In this document: positions 29,815 through 38,064 of the stretch, piece by piece | Layout of the letters: each line of letters starts with the position of its first letter | Position numbering within the stretch: the first letter of the stretch is position 1 | DNA from: a virus | DNA length: 39,108 nt | Virus record (IMG/VR): IMGVR_UViG_3300036715_001039 | Location: 1 to 39,108 of that record | Strand: one strand, 5' to 3' | Notes under the pieces: model-generated | The model's input: the letters and a program-made list of their open reading frames with translations, nothing else | What the model was told of the DNA's origin: nothing | Databases searched by the model: none | Position numbers and translations under genes: made by a program

Positions 29815-31475
29815 TGAGTTCTGGCGGGATGGACATCGCAATAAAGTGGTCAAACCCGGAAAAAGTTAACACGAAATTCGGAGCACGGTGGGTTCGTAGC
29901 TGGATTATCCCTCAACTTTTTCTTGAGGGATTCTTCATTTTTTGGAACAAGCAAAAATTGGTATTGAGAACCAAAGGCTATTCCATCGCAAAAAATACTT
30001 CTGGCCAATGGACATTGAATGAATGGCAATTAAAAAAAGGTGAGTTTAGAGAAAGTTTTGGCAAAGACAATCCAAAGGAAGAAAAGAAATCTGTCCCCAT
30101 CGAAGTAGAAAGTCCTCTACTACCCTATACAGTGAAAAATGTAACAGGCCTACGTGAATGGCAAGTTCCGTTGGTTGCACAATTGTGTGCGGCAATGAAA
30201 GCAAATAAGGCTGCTATCGATGGTTCTGATACCGGGGCGGGAAAGACGTATGTTGCTACAGCAACCGCTCGTGAACTGGGCCTTAAGATTGCTGTAGTCT
30301 GCCCGAAATCCGTCATCAGTGCGTGGAAGAGAGTCATCGGTAAACATTTTGGTATGGAACCAGTTTTTGTTCTCAACTACGAATCGGTCAAGACAGGAAA
30401 GTATAAAAATATTGGAACGTGGAAGCCTGTGAGTAGAGACAGTAATCGTGAATTCTTTCAATGGAATATACCTAAAGATACGATGCTGGTGTTTGATGAA
30501 AGTCATCGACTTAAGGGACAAGGAACTCAAAATGCTGAGATAGCTGTAGCGGCTAAGAAGCAAAAATACCAAATACTCTGTTGTTCGGCTACCAATGCAA
30601 TCAATCCAATCGAACTCAAAGCTACAGGACTCATCCTCAATCTGTATAAGAAAGGGTTTCCTCAATTCTTACGAGATCACGATTGTGCTAAGGGAAGATT
30701 TGGTTGGGAGTTTGGTGGAGATAAAGAAGTCCTGAAGAAACTTCACAGTGAACTCTTTTTGAAGAGAGGTGTTCGTATTCGAAAGGAAGACATCAAGGGA
30801 TTTCCCGATTGTGAGATCATCGCAGAAGCATACAATATTGATGATGTTTCGGAAAAAGAAATGAAGAAAGTGTATGCTGAAATGAACCGAGAATTGAGTC
30901 TTCTAAGTATCAAGTGCAAGAACACCGCTGAATGGAAAATTAACGCAATGGTGATTCAGTTGAGAGCGCGTCAGCAAAGTGAGCTTCTCAAGGTTCCATT
31001 ATTCGTAGAAATGATAGAGGATTCCCTCGAAGATGGGATGTCTGTGGTGGTCTTTCTCAATTTTAGTGAAACCATCCGAGCACTAGCCAAACGTCTTAAC
31101 ACGAATTGTATAGTGTGGGGGGAAAACAAAGGTGATGAGCGAGATAAAAATATCGACGCTTTTCAAGCCGATACCCAACGTGTTATTTTAGTAAACGTTC
31201 AAGCTGGTGGAGCTGGTTTGTCTCTACATGATTTGAATGGAAAGTATCCCAGAATAGCTCTCATTTCTCCGACACCAAGTGCGGTCAATTTGAGACAGGC
31301 TTTGGGACGTATTCATAGGGATGGAGCTAAAACAAAGTCTATGCAAAAAATAATTTTCATAGCCAACACAGAAGAGGAAGATACGTGTGATAGAGTGAAA
31401 GCAAAACTGGAAAATCTTGATACTATCAATGACGGAGATGTATTGGTTGGTAGCATATTTGACGAAAAATCTTGA
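29814..31475 (+). CDS. SF2 helicase, SNF2/UvsW-like
   Basis: A 553-residue protein. About 100 N-terminal residues precede the core. Walker A is DTGAGKT at 139-145; the Walker B box is FDESH (227-231); CCSAT (257-260) is motif III. RVILVNVQAGGAGLSLHDL and QALGRIHRDGAK give motifs V and VI. The DESH box and the GRIHRDG motif place it with SNF2-type DNA translocases and the UvsW/RapA-like phage helicases. It probably remodels recombination intermediates or protein-DNA complexes. It starts by TAATG overlap with the previous gene. Confidence 0.88.
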   Translation: MSSGGMDIAIKWSNPEKVNTKFGARWVRSWIIPQLFLEGFFIFWNKQKLVLRTKGYSIAKNTSGQWTLNEWQLKKGEFRESFGKDNPKEEKKSVPIEVESPLLPYTVKNVTGLREWQVPLVAQLCAAMKANKAAIDGSDTGAGKTYVATATARELGLKIAVVCPKSVISAWKRVIGKHFGMEPVFVLNYESVKTGKYKNIGTWKPVSRDSNREFFQWNIPKDTMLVFDESHRLKGQGTQNAEIAVAAKKQKYQILCCSATNAINPIELKATGLILNLYKKGFPQFLRDHDCAKGRFGWEFGGDKEVLKKLHSELFLKRGVRIRKEDIKGFPDCEIIAEAYNIDDVSEKEMKKVYAEMNRELSLLSIKCKNTAEWKINAMVIQLRARQQSELLKVPLFVEMIEDSLEDGMSVVVFLNFSETIRALAKRLNTNCIVWGENKGDERDKNIDAFQADTQRVILVNVQAGGAGLSLHDLNGKYPRIALISPTPSAVNLRQALGRIHRDGAKTKSMQKIIFIANTEEEDTCDRVKAKLENLDTINDGDVLVGSIFDEKS

Positions 31476-31525
31476 CGTTCCAGTAAAAACGGTTAATGTC
31501 TTACTATTGAAATCTTTATATCAAA

Positions 31526-31858
31526 ATGACTGAGCAACAGCCAAACTTTAACGTTGAGGGATTAGATTGGATTTTCGATCTCGACATCGATGAATCTATT
31601 TTTGTTACTCCAGGCGAACAATACATTGAGGCTGCATCCAGAGGAATAGAGATGCAAATTTCCACAAATGAAAAACTTAATCTCGGGCCAATGATTATTG
31701 TGAAAAAGAGAGGGAGTAAGAAAGAAGCTTTAGTCAACTCCTACATCTGTCTTAATAATGTAAGTCAATACGCATTAGCTGAGACACTCAGAGAGAGTTA
31801 CAAGAAACAATCAGGCGGACAAGATTTGGCAGTGGATGATATTGGATTCTCTTTTTAA
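31526..31858 (+). CDS. Hypothetical protein, 110 residues
   Basis: A 110-residue acidic soluble protein without recognised family (MTEQQPNFNVEGLDWIFDLD...). TTGACG at 31472 with TAATGT 16 bases on, or a closer TTTATA, could drive it. It ends 1 base before the next gene. Confidence 0.55.
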   Translation: MTEQQPNFNVEGLDWIFDLDIDESIFVTPGEQYIEAASRGIEMQISTNEKLNLGPMIIVKKRGSKKEALVNSYICLNNVSQYALAETLRESYKKQSGGQDLAVDDIGFSF

Positions 31859-31859
31859 C

Positions 31860-32108
31860 ATGAATGCAAAAGAAGCTCAGAATTTTTCAGTGGACATTTT
31901 GAAAGAGCTCGATGATACAAGCTTTTCTGATAGTCTGTATTTCAGTATAAGAAATGTTGGAACAAAAGTTTTTCGTCAATGTAAATACGACCAAATAGAA
32001 GGTTGGTTATTCATTTGGACAAAACAAGAAGTATTTTTTATGAAGGAGTCTGATTTGGGAGACTTCGTTGTGATTGATGCAAATCAGACCGTTTCCTCTC
32101 TTATATGA
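31860..32108 (+). CDS. Hypothetical protein, 82 residues
   Basis: Starting at ATG 31860 (an upstream in-frame extension lies in the previous gene) the protein is MNAKEAQNFSVDILKELDDT... with a beta-rich body, EGWLFIWTKQEVFFM, and no known domain. It overlaps the next gene by 4 bases. Confidence 0.55.
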   Translation: MNAKEAQNFSVDILKELDDTSFSDSLYFSIRNVGTKVFRQCKYDQIEGWLFIWTKQEVFFMKESDLGDFVVIDANQTVSSLI

Positions 32109-32608
32109 ACGCAAATGGTAGGCCAAGAAGGCAACTTCTTGAAACAGAAATTTTAGCAGCTCAAAGCCTTTCCAAATCTGAGGGTGAGGCTGCTCGTAAA
32201 TTGGGCGTATCTGACACGACTTATAAGAAGTATGCTACTCTTTATGGTATATATGGTAGAGTAATGAATCGAGCTGGAAAGGGTGTGAGCAAGGCAATCA
32301 AAAACGAAGACAGCGGAATGTATCCATTGAACCGAGTCTTCGCTAATGAGTTTCCAGACTATGCGCCTCATCGCCTACGAGTTAGATGTATCCGCTCAAA
32401 CAAATTAGAAGAGAAATGTGCTCAGTGTGGATTCAACGAACGCCGAATTGCTGACGGTCGTATTCCTCTGTTATTAAATTTTGTAGATGGTAACGGTAAA
32501 AACATGGCATTGGAGAACCTCCAACTACTCTGTTATAACTGTTACTTTTTATATGTTAACAATCCATTTGGTAATAGAAAAACTTTTAAATTGGAAATAA
32601 AAGAATGA
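32105..32608 (+). CDS. HNH-fold protein that has lost the catalytic His
   Basis: A 167-residue protein. An N-terminal helix-turn-helix-like segment (KSEGEAARKLGVSDTTYKKY) precedes a zinc-binding CAQCGFN...LLLNFVDGNGKNMALENLQL-L-CYNC. The layout is that of HNH nucleases with C..C, the D-G-N turn and a second C..C pair. The usual H in IDH-x-DGN is replaced by Asn-Phe, and the last CxxCH is CYNCYF. It probably binds DNA without cutting, perhaps as a regulator. Confidence 0.65.
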   Translation: MNANGRPRRQLLETEILAAQSLSKSEGEAARKLGVSDTTYKKYATLYGIYGRVMNRAGKGVSKAIKNEDSGMYPLNRVFANEFPDYAPHRLRVRCIRSNKLEEKCAQCGFNERRIADGRIPLLLNFVDGNGKNMALENLQLLCYNCYFLYVNNPFGNRKTFKLEIKE

Positions 32609-32889
32609 GAAATGGAGCCACACCTATTCCAGAACCGACACTTGAAGAAAAGAAGGCTCTTCTAGCTGGTTGGGTTGTCATTGTAGAAAAGGAGTGTGAG
32701 GACATTTTAACGGAGAAAGATAAGAAAATGACAACTTATCTTAATATGAAATCTCGCTACGAAAGATGGTTATCTTCTCGTTTACGTTGGATAACCAAGT
32801 TGGAAAAGAGATTGAACGCCCGAAAAGCTCAATTGAAGGAAATCCAGACCCAATTACAGGCACTGGAAGTTCCTCCACCATCACCGTAA
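32605..32889 (+). CDS. Hypothetical helical protein, 94 residues
   Basis: A 94-residue protein. The middle is a coiled coil ([20 protein letters not shown], then [16 protein letters not shown]) ending in a short Pro-rich tail. No family recognised. It overlaps the HNH-like gene by 4 bases. Its last 124 bases also lie within the longest reading of the LamG gene in another frame. Confidence 0.55.
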   Translation: MRNGATPIPEPTLEEKKALLAGWVVIVEKECEDILTEKDKKMTTYLNMKSRYERWLSSRLRWITKLEKRLNARKAQLKEIQTQLQALEVPPPSP

Positions 32890-32948
32890 ACGTTGGTTGG
32901 GGTATATTTATTGGGGTGAGAATAGATCCCCTAACCCTATTGATAGAA

Positions 32949-34031
32949 ATGGATGATAACAATCCAGAAAACGTCATCAGTGCCCCATCAGGAAGTTATC
33001 TATATCGAAACGGAAACGTCTTTTCAATCCGTAGACCTAACTCCGCTGCGTTAGAAACGATTGAAGTATCTAAGAAGGCTCTCTCATATCGATACTCCAA
33101 TCAGACTTGGTGGCCGAAGGTCGAAGAGTTTCGCATCTCATATGTTCACACTTATGAGGTCTGGTATAAGAATTCAGGTAGCGGAAATATTGGATGGTCA
33201 TTTAGCAGTTTTGACCAACCATACAATGTTTGGTTTGGTCCAGCTGTCCCAACCCCTACACCAACTCCGACGCCAACGCCAACTCCTACCCCAACGATTA
33301 CACCCACCCCAGCACCTACAGCTACGCCAACACCAATTCCTCCTACAGCTACGCCTACCCCAACACCTACCCCAACGCCGGCACCTACATCGACTCCGAC
33401 TCCGACGCCAACTCCTACACCTTCTCTAGCAGCTTGGTGGAAATTGAACGAAGGATCTGGAATCAATATAGCAGACTCATCCGGAAACGGATTTACCGGT
33501 GTTGCAACAGGCTCACCAAGTTGGGTGACTGGACACAGTGGATCGGTTTCAGCCGTTCAGTTTAATGGTTCCACTCAATTCTTAGAAGGAAATACAAACG
33601 ACACAGCTTTGGCTCTTTCTACGAACATGTCTTTCACCGCTTGGATTAAGACAGCCGGCTCAGGTGACCAAGCTATTCTTGCTCGTGTTGATAATGCCGA
33701 TCGTGGGTATATTTTTGGTATGACAGGTGGAAAACTAAGACTCTTTGCGACAGCCTATTCCAATTCAAACACATTCATAAATGATAATACTTGGAAATTC
33801 GTAGCAGCAACGGTGTCCGTTGGGGCAACAAAGTTCTTCGTGAATGGTTCATTGACTGACACAACCGCGGGCCACACTACATCTGGAACAGGTTCATTCA
33901 AGTGGAGAATAGGCGCAATCAATTATAATAACGTTTCTCAGCAATTCTCTGGTTCAATTCAAGATGTCAGACTTTACAATCAACTTTTGACAGACCAACA
34001 GATTGAAAATGTTTATAGCAGCTCTCTTTAA
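32949..34031 (+). CDS. Pro-Thr-repeat and LamG-domain protein
   Basis: The frame is open from ATG 32766 (421 residues), but that start lies inside the 32605 gene; ATG 32949 gives 360 residues and avoids most of the overlap. An N-terminal beta-rich part is followed by a TPTP-type linker and then a concanavalin A-like LamG_3 domain ([10 protein letters not shown], NFxG-type [24 protein letters not shown]...). The C-terminal [21 protein letters not shown] is a standard LamG end. It is probably a fibre or head-decoration protein that binds glycans at the cell surface. Confidence 0.72.
   Translation: MDDNNPENVISAPSGSYLYRNGNVFSIRRPNSAALETIEVSKKALSYRYSNQTWWPKVEEFRISYVHTYEVWYKNSGSGNIGWSFSSFDQPYNVWFGPAVPTPTPTPTPTPTPTPTITPTPAPTATPTPIPPTATPTPTPTPTPAPTSTPTPTPTPTPSLAAWWKLNEGSGINIADSSGNGFTGVATGSPSWVTGHSGSVSAVQFNGSTQFLEGNTNDTALALSTNMSFTAWIKTAGSGDQAILARVDNADRGYIFGMTGGKLRLFATAYSNSNTFINDNTWKFVAATVSVGATKFFVNGSLTDTTAGHTTSGTGSFKWRIGAINYNNVSQQFSGSIQDVRLYNQLLTDQQIENVYSSSL
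33249..33422 (+). repeat. Proline-threonine codon repeat
   Basis: 58 codons, mostly alternating CCN and ACN (Pro-Thr), with a few Ala, Ile and Ser. This kind of tract forms a stiff linker between fibre domains and can change length by slippage during replication. It does not have the spacing of a CRISPR array. Confidence 0.85.
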
Positions 34032-34036
34032 ATAAC

Positions 34037-34065
34037 TTGACAATCATCAACTTGTGTTGGAGAAT
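34037..34065 (+). promoter_or_regulatory. Candidate promoter close to the 34072 start
   Basis: TTGACA at 34037-34042, 17-base spacer, GAGAAT at 34060-34065, ending 6 bases before ATG 34072. Confidence 0.35.
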
Positions 34066-34071
34066 GTGTCA

Positions 34072-34257
34072 ATGAATATTTCTGTTTTATTTAAGGACAA
34101 ACCTTTCATGCTTTTTATGATTGGTCTATGTTTGGCTCTCCCACTAACGTATTTTACGCACGGAACACCCTACTCAGACTTACCGACTCTTTGGCAAATG
34201 ATAGTTTGTGCCCTTGCTTCTATTTACTTAATTTCAGTTGGAGCTTTTCGCAAATGA
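34072..34257 (+). CDS. Small two-helix membrane protein
   Basis: A 61-residue protein from ATG 34072. Two hydrophobic helices: FMLFMIGLCLALPLTYF and WQMIVCALASIYLISVGAF. The size and layout resemble phage holin-like proteins, but no specific family is recognised. It overlaps the next gene by 4 bases (ATGA). Confidence 0.6.
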   Translation: MNISVLFKDKPFMLFMIGLCLALPLTYFTHGTPYSDLPTLWQMIVCALASIYLISVGAFRK

Positions 34258-34700
34258 TTACCACAGACCCTACCCATCCAGACCTTGGAAAACCCGATTC
34301 AACTGGCATGAATAAAGCTTACCTTGTTCTTTCCGAAGAAGAAAGAAGTAAAGGTTTTGTTCGTCCTCTTCACCAAGCTTATGTCCACGTTGGAACAAAA
34401 CCAAAATATCCTTTGCGTGATTTGACCAGCGAAGAAAAAGTTAGATACTCTTCTTCAAATTACTCTAAGTTTGAGTCTTATCCAGAAGAAAATTCTCCTG
34501 TGTTGGGTAAATATTGGACACAATCGGAGTTAAACCGTATCACTGGTTGCGGAACTAAAACGACAATGGGTTTAGCTCTCTGTGAAACATACGCACGAAA
34601 TCCCAAGTTTTATGGACTTACTTTTTGTTGTGGTTGTGGATCTCATTTCCCGGTTTCTGATTTTGTCTGGGACGGAACAAGTGACCTTGTAGGGTCATAA
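34254..34700 (+). CDS. Conserved phage-type CxxC protein, 148 residues
   Basis: From ATG 34254. The C-terminal part GCGTKTTMGLALCETYARNP and FCCGCGSHFPVSDFVWDG looks like a zinc-binding module that I recall in many phage and prophage proteins of unknown function. Several cysteines (about residues 98, 110, 124-127) may bind metal. It shares its last base with the ATG of the Mom-like gene (TAATG). Confidence 0.55.
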   Translation: MITTDPTHPDLGKPDSTGMNKAYLVLSEEERSKGFVRPLHQAYVHVGTKPKYPLRDLTSEEKVRYSSSNYSKFESYPEENSPVLGKYWTQSELNRITGCGTKTTMGLALCETYARNPKFYGLTFCCGCGSHFPVSDFVWDGTSDLVGS

Positions 34701-35290
34701 TGCATCCGAAAATTAAATCATTTCGGATAGAAGTGTGTCCGCGAAAAGACATTAAAGATTTCGTGGAGAAATGGCACTATAGTAAGAGTATCAACGGAGT
34801 AAAATCTCAGTATTGCTTTAAACTTCTAAGTGGAGATGAACTTATTGGTGCCGCTGTATTTGGAGAACCAGCGACCAAAGGAATTGATACCCATTACATA
34901 AAAGACCGAGAAAGGGCTGTAGTGGAACTTAGACGGTTGTGTTGTATTGACATGACTCCAAAGAATACTGAGAGTTACTTCATCGGATATTGTCTTCGTT
35001 GGTTGAAGCAGAACACCGCCTACAGTCTCGTGGTAAGCTATTCAGACCTAACTTATGGCCACGAAGGAACTATCTATAAGGCTTCCAATTTTTCATACCG
35101 TGGACAAATAAAGCCTCAGAAGTTGATTGAACTAAATGGGAGACTCTATCATGATCGTTCTCTCAGAGTTAAGCACAATGGTAAATTGAAACCGTTTGCA
35201 CAAAAACTTGTCGATGCTATGAACAACGGAAATGCCAAGATTGTTATGAGTAAATGCAAAAACATCTACACCTACGTTCTCAAACCATGA
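34700..35290 (+). CDS. Mom-like DNA-modification acyltransferase
   Basis: A 196-residue GNAT-like protein. WHYSKSINGVKSQYCFKLLS, then ELIGAAVFGEPAT and VELRRLCCIDMT correspond to the Mu Mom pattern (H-Y-S..., G-V-V-L-F-G, E-L-x-R-x). LVVSYSDLTYGHEGTIYKAS matches the LVVSFADxxxGHxGxIYQA segment, the best signature of the family. Mom adds a carbamoylmethyl group to adenine N6 in DNA and protects phage DNA from restriction enzymes. Start is TAATG-coupled to the upstream gene and the stop overlaps the next ATG. Confidence 0.85.
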   Translation: MHPKIKSFRIEVCPRKDIKDFVEKWHYSKSINGVKSQYCFKLLSGDELIGAAVFGEPATKGIDTHYIKDRERAVVELRRLCCIDMTPKNTESYFIGYCLRWLKQNTAYSLVVSYSDLTYGHEGTIYKASNFSYRGQIKPQKLIELNGRLYHDRSLRVKHNGKLKPFAQKLVDAMNNGNAKIVMSKCKNIYTYVLKP

Positions 35291-35970
35291 ATACACTCCA
35301 CTATCATTTTCCGGAAGGATATGTTTCAGATGAATTGTTTGATATTCTACACGAAACCTATCGTGAATTCGAAACATCGGGCGAACCTAAATTTATTGTA
35401 GTTGGTGGCTCATTCTCTCTAAACGCTCAATCTGCTATCCACCGAAGAGTTTCTGCTCTCGACATATGTGTGAGTAGATGGCATTATAGCGATGTCCGGT
35501 ATTTTATGATGAGCAAAGTAGGCACTTGGTTTGAACAAGAGGACCCATCCAACGATATGTCATTCTCATCTTTTAAACTTATCAATGGGAAGGGAAGTGT
35601 GTGTTTATATCGACATGAAAACTTCGATAAATTGGAAATAAAGGAAATGGACTTACATGGACGAACCATCTATCTTTTCCCAGCAGCAGAAACCATTGGA
35701 TACAAGCTAAAATTTTTAGAAGAGTCTCCGGGTTGGACTCCTCAACACGAAATAACCAAACATTTTCGTGATTCGTTATCATACGTGAGAATGCCAAGTG
35801 CAAATAAATGGATTGTGGGAAATTTCACGAATATGGTTTTACATCTTAGGTCATATGATAGACTTGCACCCGAATTACAATCTCTCTTGACAAAGGATGA
35901 ATTTTCGATAATAGAAAAGCATCATTCCAAAGTATCTATGAATAAGATAGATACACAACTTTATAAGTAG
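35287..35970 (+). CDS. Nucleotidyltransferase-like protein (low confidence)
   Basis: A 227-residue protein whose ATG 35287 overlaps the Mom-like stop. FIVVGGSFSLNAQSAIHRRVSALDICVSRW resembles the GG(S)...R-x-x-x-D-I-D start of nucleotidyltransferase-fold proteins, with Asp in the second position only partly conserved. The remainder is hydrophilic and helical, with no further motif. Other annotation is possible. Confidence 0.4.
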   Translation: MNTLHYHFPEGYVSDELFDILHETYREFETSGEPKFIVVGGSFSLNAQSAIHRRVSALDICVSRWHYSDVRYFMMSKVGTWFEQEDPSNDMSFSSFKLINGKGSVCLYRHENFDKLEIKEMDLHGRTIYLFPAAETIGYKLKFLEESPGWTPQHEITKHFRDSLSYVRMPSANKWIVGNFTNMVLHLRSYDRLAPELQSLLTKDEFSIIEKHHSKVSMNKIDTQLYK

Positions 35971-35973
35971 GTC

Positions 35974-36001
35974 TTGACATTTTATAGATTAGGTCTATAT
36001 T
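35974..36001 (+). promoter_or_regulatory. Strong sigma70-type promoter with leaderless layout
   Basis: TTGACA at 35974-35979, 16-base spacer, TATATT at 35996-36001. It is followed by only 6 bases before the GTG at 36008, so transcription probably starts at or beside the start codon. Confidence 0.6.
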
Positions 36002-36007
36002 CAGAAT

Positions 36008-36877
36008 GTGAATACTTCTATCCATACTCCTTTTGGAGCAACACTCTTTAGCCGAGGACTTTACAGCTCTTGGTGTCACGTTCCGCGTTACAATCTACTG
36101 TTCGACTGTGGAGAGGGATGTGCTACTGCTATCGGCAACGACATCAGCAACATCACCAAGATTTTTCTTGGGCATACCCACGGCGACCACACGCTTGGTC
36201 TGTTCAGCTTTGTCGGTTGCCGCAACACTTGTCAGGGAACTTCTAAGAATCCTGCTACCCGAGACCACAACAAGCCTCTGGAGATTTACTATCCAGAGGG
36301 TAGCAACATTTATGACATCATCGACTTCCTTGAGAAGCGTAATGGTCATTGGCTGCGTTACGACCTCAAGTGGACTTCTGTTCGCATTGGTGACAAAATC
36401 ACCGTTGGACACAACACCGTTGTTCGTGCTTTCCAGACTCTTCACCAGAAGAACGGTCTTACTCTCGGGTATGCCATCGAGGAGGCTCGCAAGCGTCTCA
36501 AGCCGGAGTTCATCGGTAAGAACATCCCAGAGATTCTCAAGAGCGGACTTTACAACAAGGATTTCATCAATGAGGACTACACTCGTCCTCTCTTTGGCTA
36601 CTGTCTTGATGCTTATAACATTGTTCCGGGCCACGGTCTGGAGAATTGTGACCACGTTGTAATGGATTGCACTTTTGTCAACAAGGCTGATCGAACCGAC
36701 ATGACTCATTTCACAATGGATGAGGCTCTTGGCTTCTGCCACAACACCGGTATCAAAAACATGTATGCCGCGCACATCTCTCCGCGTTACGATGGATGTA
36801 GCAAAATTGCTCCGTCCTTCTCTAGCGACATTACCGCAGTTTACATCATGGACAACACTTGTCCCAACCAAATCTAA
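36008..36877 (+). CDS. MBL-fold hydrolase, RNase Z-like
   Basis: A 289-residue protein starting at GTG 36008. HTHGDH (residues 56-61) is the metallo-beta-lactamase metal motif; preceding YNLLFDCGEG fits RNase Z. Later GHGLENCDHVVMDCTFV and the His in MYAAHISPRY give further ligands. The lower part lacks the long flexible arm of full tRNase Z. It may process RNA or cut cyclic nucleotides, as MBL-fold phage enzymes do; which one is unknown. It ends 2 bases before the next gene. Confidence 0.78.
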   Translation: MNTSIHTPFGATLFSRGLYSSWCHVPRYNLLFDCGEGCATAIGNDISNITKIFLGHTHGDHTLGLFSFVGCRNTCQGTSKNPATRDHNKPLEIYYPEGSNIYDIIDFLEKRNGHWLRYDLKWTSVRIGDKITVGHNTVVRAFQTLHQKNGLTLGYAIEEARKRLKPEFIGKNIPEILKSGLYNKDFINEDYTRPLFGYCLDAYNIVPGHGLENCDHVVMDCTFVNKADRTDMTHFTMDEALGFCHNTGIKNMYAAHISPRYDGCSKIAPSFSSDITAVYIMDNTCPNQI

Positions 36878-36879
36878 CT

Positions 36880-37641
36880 ATGGACGAAAACAAATTTATC
36901 CGAGCAGTCAAATTTCCTTCCGAACCTGCCCCCGCTTATCTGCAGGCGTGGTGGGACTTTAAGTGGTGGTGCTACCTCAAGTGGCCCTTCAACTCCTACG
37001 TATCCGTTACATCATTTGATGAATGGGCTAGACTCCCGCGCAGCTCGAAAATGGTATGGGGCCTGTTCTACCGCTATCACCGCGTGAACACCGCCAGCGG
37101 TTTTCTTGAGGGAATGAACAAAAATAATCAGGAGAACGCGACTATCAATAGCTACAAAGAGTTCCGTTGGCCAATTCAATACTACATCCGCGAGACACTC
37201 GGTTTTTGCTTCATCGGCTCCCGTATCTCAAACTTCTGGTATAACCAAGTCAGCAGCCGCTACAACCCGCGCCAAAAATGGCTAACCAAGGTTATCCCGC
37301 GCACGTGGTGTGACAAGCCGGGCCTCATTCTCATCGTGAACTTTGCGATGGTGACAAACTTCGTGGACGGAGAAAAGTGCTTCGATAATACTGAGTATGA
37401 AGGTGACGGAGAAGCTCGGGAAACCTTCGCTAAAGAACTTCGTGCTTGCTACAACTACATCAAGGTGGAACGGCCTGATTTGGAAAAACTTCAAGACGGT
37501 TCTTATCCTGAAATTGGTGAGTCTAGTGGTTCGTATGAAAAAGATTACGCAGAAGTAGATCGGATTGAGAAGCTCCTTACCGAGCTTGATACCAAGTGGC
37601 TCGTGTGGATTGTGCAGAACCGCGACTATCTATGGACGTAA
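36880..37641 (+). CDS. Hypothetical Trp-rich protein, 253 residues
   Basis: From ATG 36880 (longer upstream reading overlaps the MBL gene). The protein is rich in Trp and Tyr (AWWDFKWWCYLKW), with a short basic segment and an acidic end (EKDYAEVDRIEKLLTEL). No membrane segment and no recognised family. It follows the MBL gene closely and is likely in the same transcript. Confidence 0.55.
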   Translation: MDENKFIRAVKFPSEPAPAYLQAWWDFKWWCYLKWPFNSYVSVTSFDEWARLPRSSKMVWGLFYRYHRVNTASGFLEGMNKNNQENATINSYKEFRWPIQYYIRETLGFCFIGSRISNFWYNQVSSRYNPRQKWLTKVIPRTWCDKPGLILIVNFAMVTNFVDGEKCFDNTEYEGDGEARETFAKELRACYNYIKVERPDLEKLQDGSYPEIGESSGSYEKDYAEVDRIEKLLTELDTKWLVWIVQNRDYLWT

Positions 37642-37650
37642 AGGTGCCTT

Positions 37651-38028
37651 GTGAGACATGAAGTTTTCATCAAAGACCTTCGGGCTTCTTCTTACGCGAA
37701 CCTCGTTCTACTAAATAGAACTTACAGTAGCCACGAACGTAATCGTTGGATGAAAGCCCGAACGTCTTTCCTTAAAGCCGAGCTTGAAAAGCACGGTAAG
37801 TTAATTTGTGCCTATTGTAAGAGAGACGATTTACAACTTCTTGGAAAAGTGAAGAAAGCTACCGTTGACCATATCAAACCAAAATCGTTAGGTGGAGCGG
37901 AGTTTAGTCACGAAAATTTTGCTGTATGTTGTAGGGGGTGTAATGGGAAAAAAGGTTCTGAACTGGAAGAAAACTTTATTTCTGGTAAGTATCTTGCACT
38001 CAAGAAGAAGCACCAAAGATTAGATTGA
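37651..38028 (+). CDS. HNH endonuclease
   Basis: A 125-residue protein starting at GTG 37651. CAYCKRDDL, then VDHIKPKSLGGAEFSHENFA and CCRGCNGKKG make a full HNH-nuclease core: zinc Cys pairs, the catalytic His of VDH and the final Asn. This is the common stand-alone phage HNH form, which can be a homing enzyme or act in DNA packaging. No MGRK leader lies near it. Confidence 0.82.
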   Translation: MRHEVFIKDLRASSYANLVLLNRTYSSHERNRWMKARTSFLKAELEKHGKLICAYCKRDDLQLLGKVKKATVDHIKPKSLGGAEFSHENFAVCCRGCNGKKGSELEENFISGKYLALKKKHQRLD

Positions 38029-38030
38029 GA

Positions 38031-38058
38031 TTGACCTACGTAAAAATCTCTATACTAT
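38031..38058 (+). promoter_or_regulatory. Candidate promoter of the 38065 gene
   Basis: TTGACC at 38031-38036, 16-base spacer, TACTAT at 38053-38058 (TATACT at 38051 is also possible). ATG 38065 follows after 6 bases, a leaderless arrangement again. Confidence 0.45.
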
Positions 38059-38064
38059 TGTATT

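Noticed and set aside
33249-33422. Possible CRISPR-like or tandem-repeat array
   Set aside because: Period is 6 bases without spacers and it codes Pro-Thr in the frame of a LamG protein.
33152-33466. Gly-Val repeat frame on the minus strand
   Set aside because: It is simply the antisense reading of the Pro-Thr codon tract.
34254-34700. Longer start at 34128 for the CxxC protein
   Set aside because: That extension overlaps the small membrane protein gene; ATG 34254 forms a typical ATGA overlap.
36033-36662. 209-codon plus-strand frame within the MBL gene
   Set aside because: The product is a low-complexity Thr/Ser/Arg/Leu-rich string typical of a shifted frame of a real gene.
36095-36871. 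258-codon open frame on the minus strand
   Set aside because: It lies wholly antisense to the MBL-fold gene with its HTHGDH site; its product has no motif and there is no ribosome-binding site.
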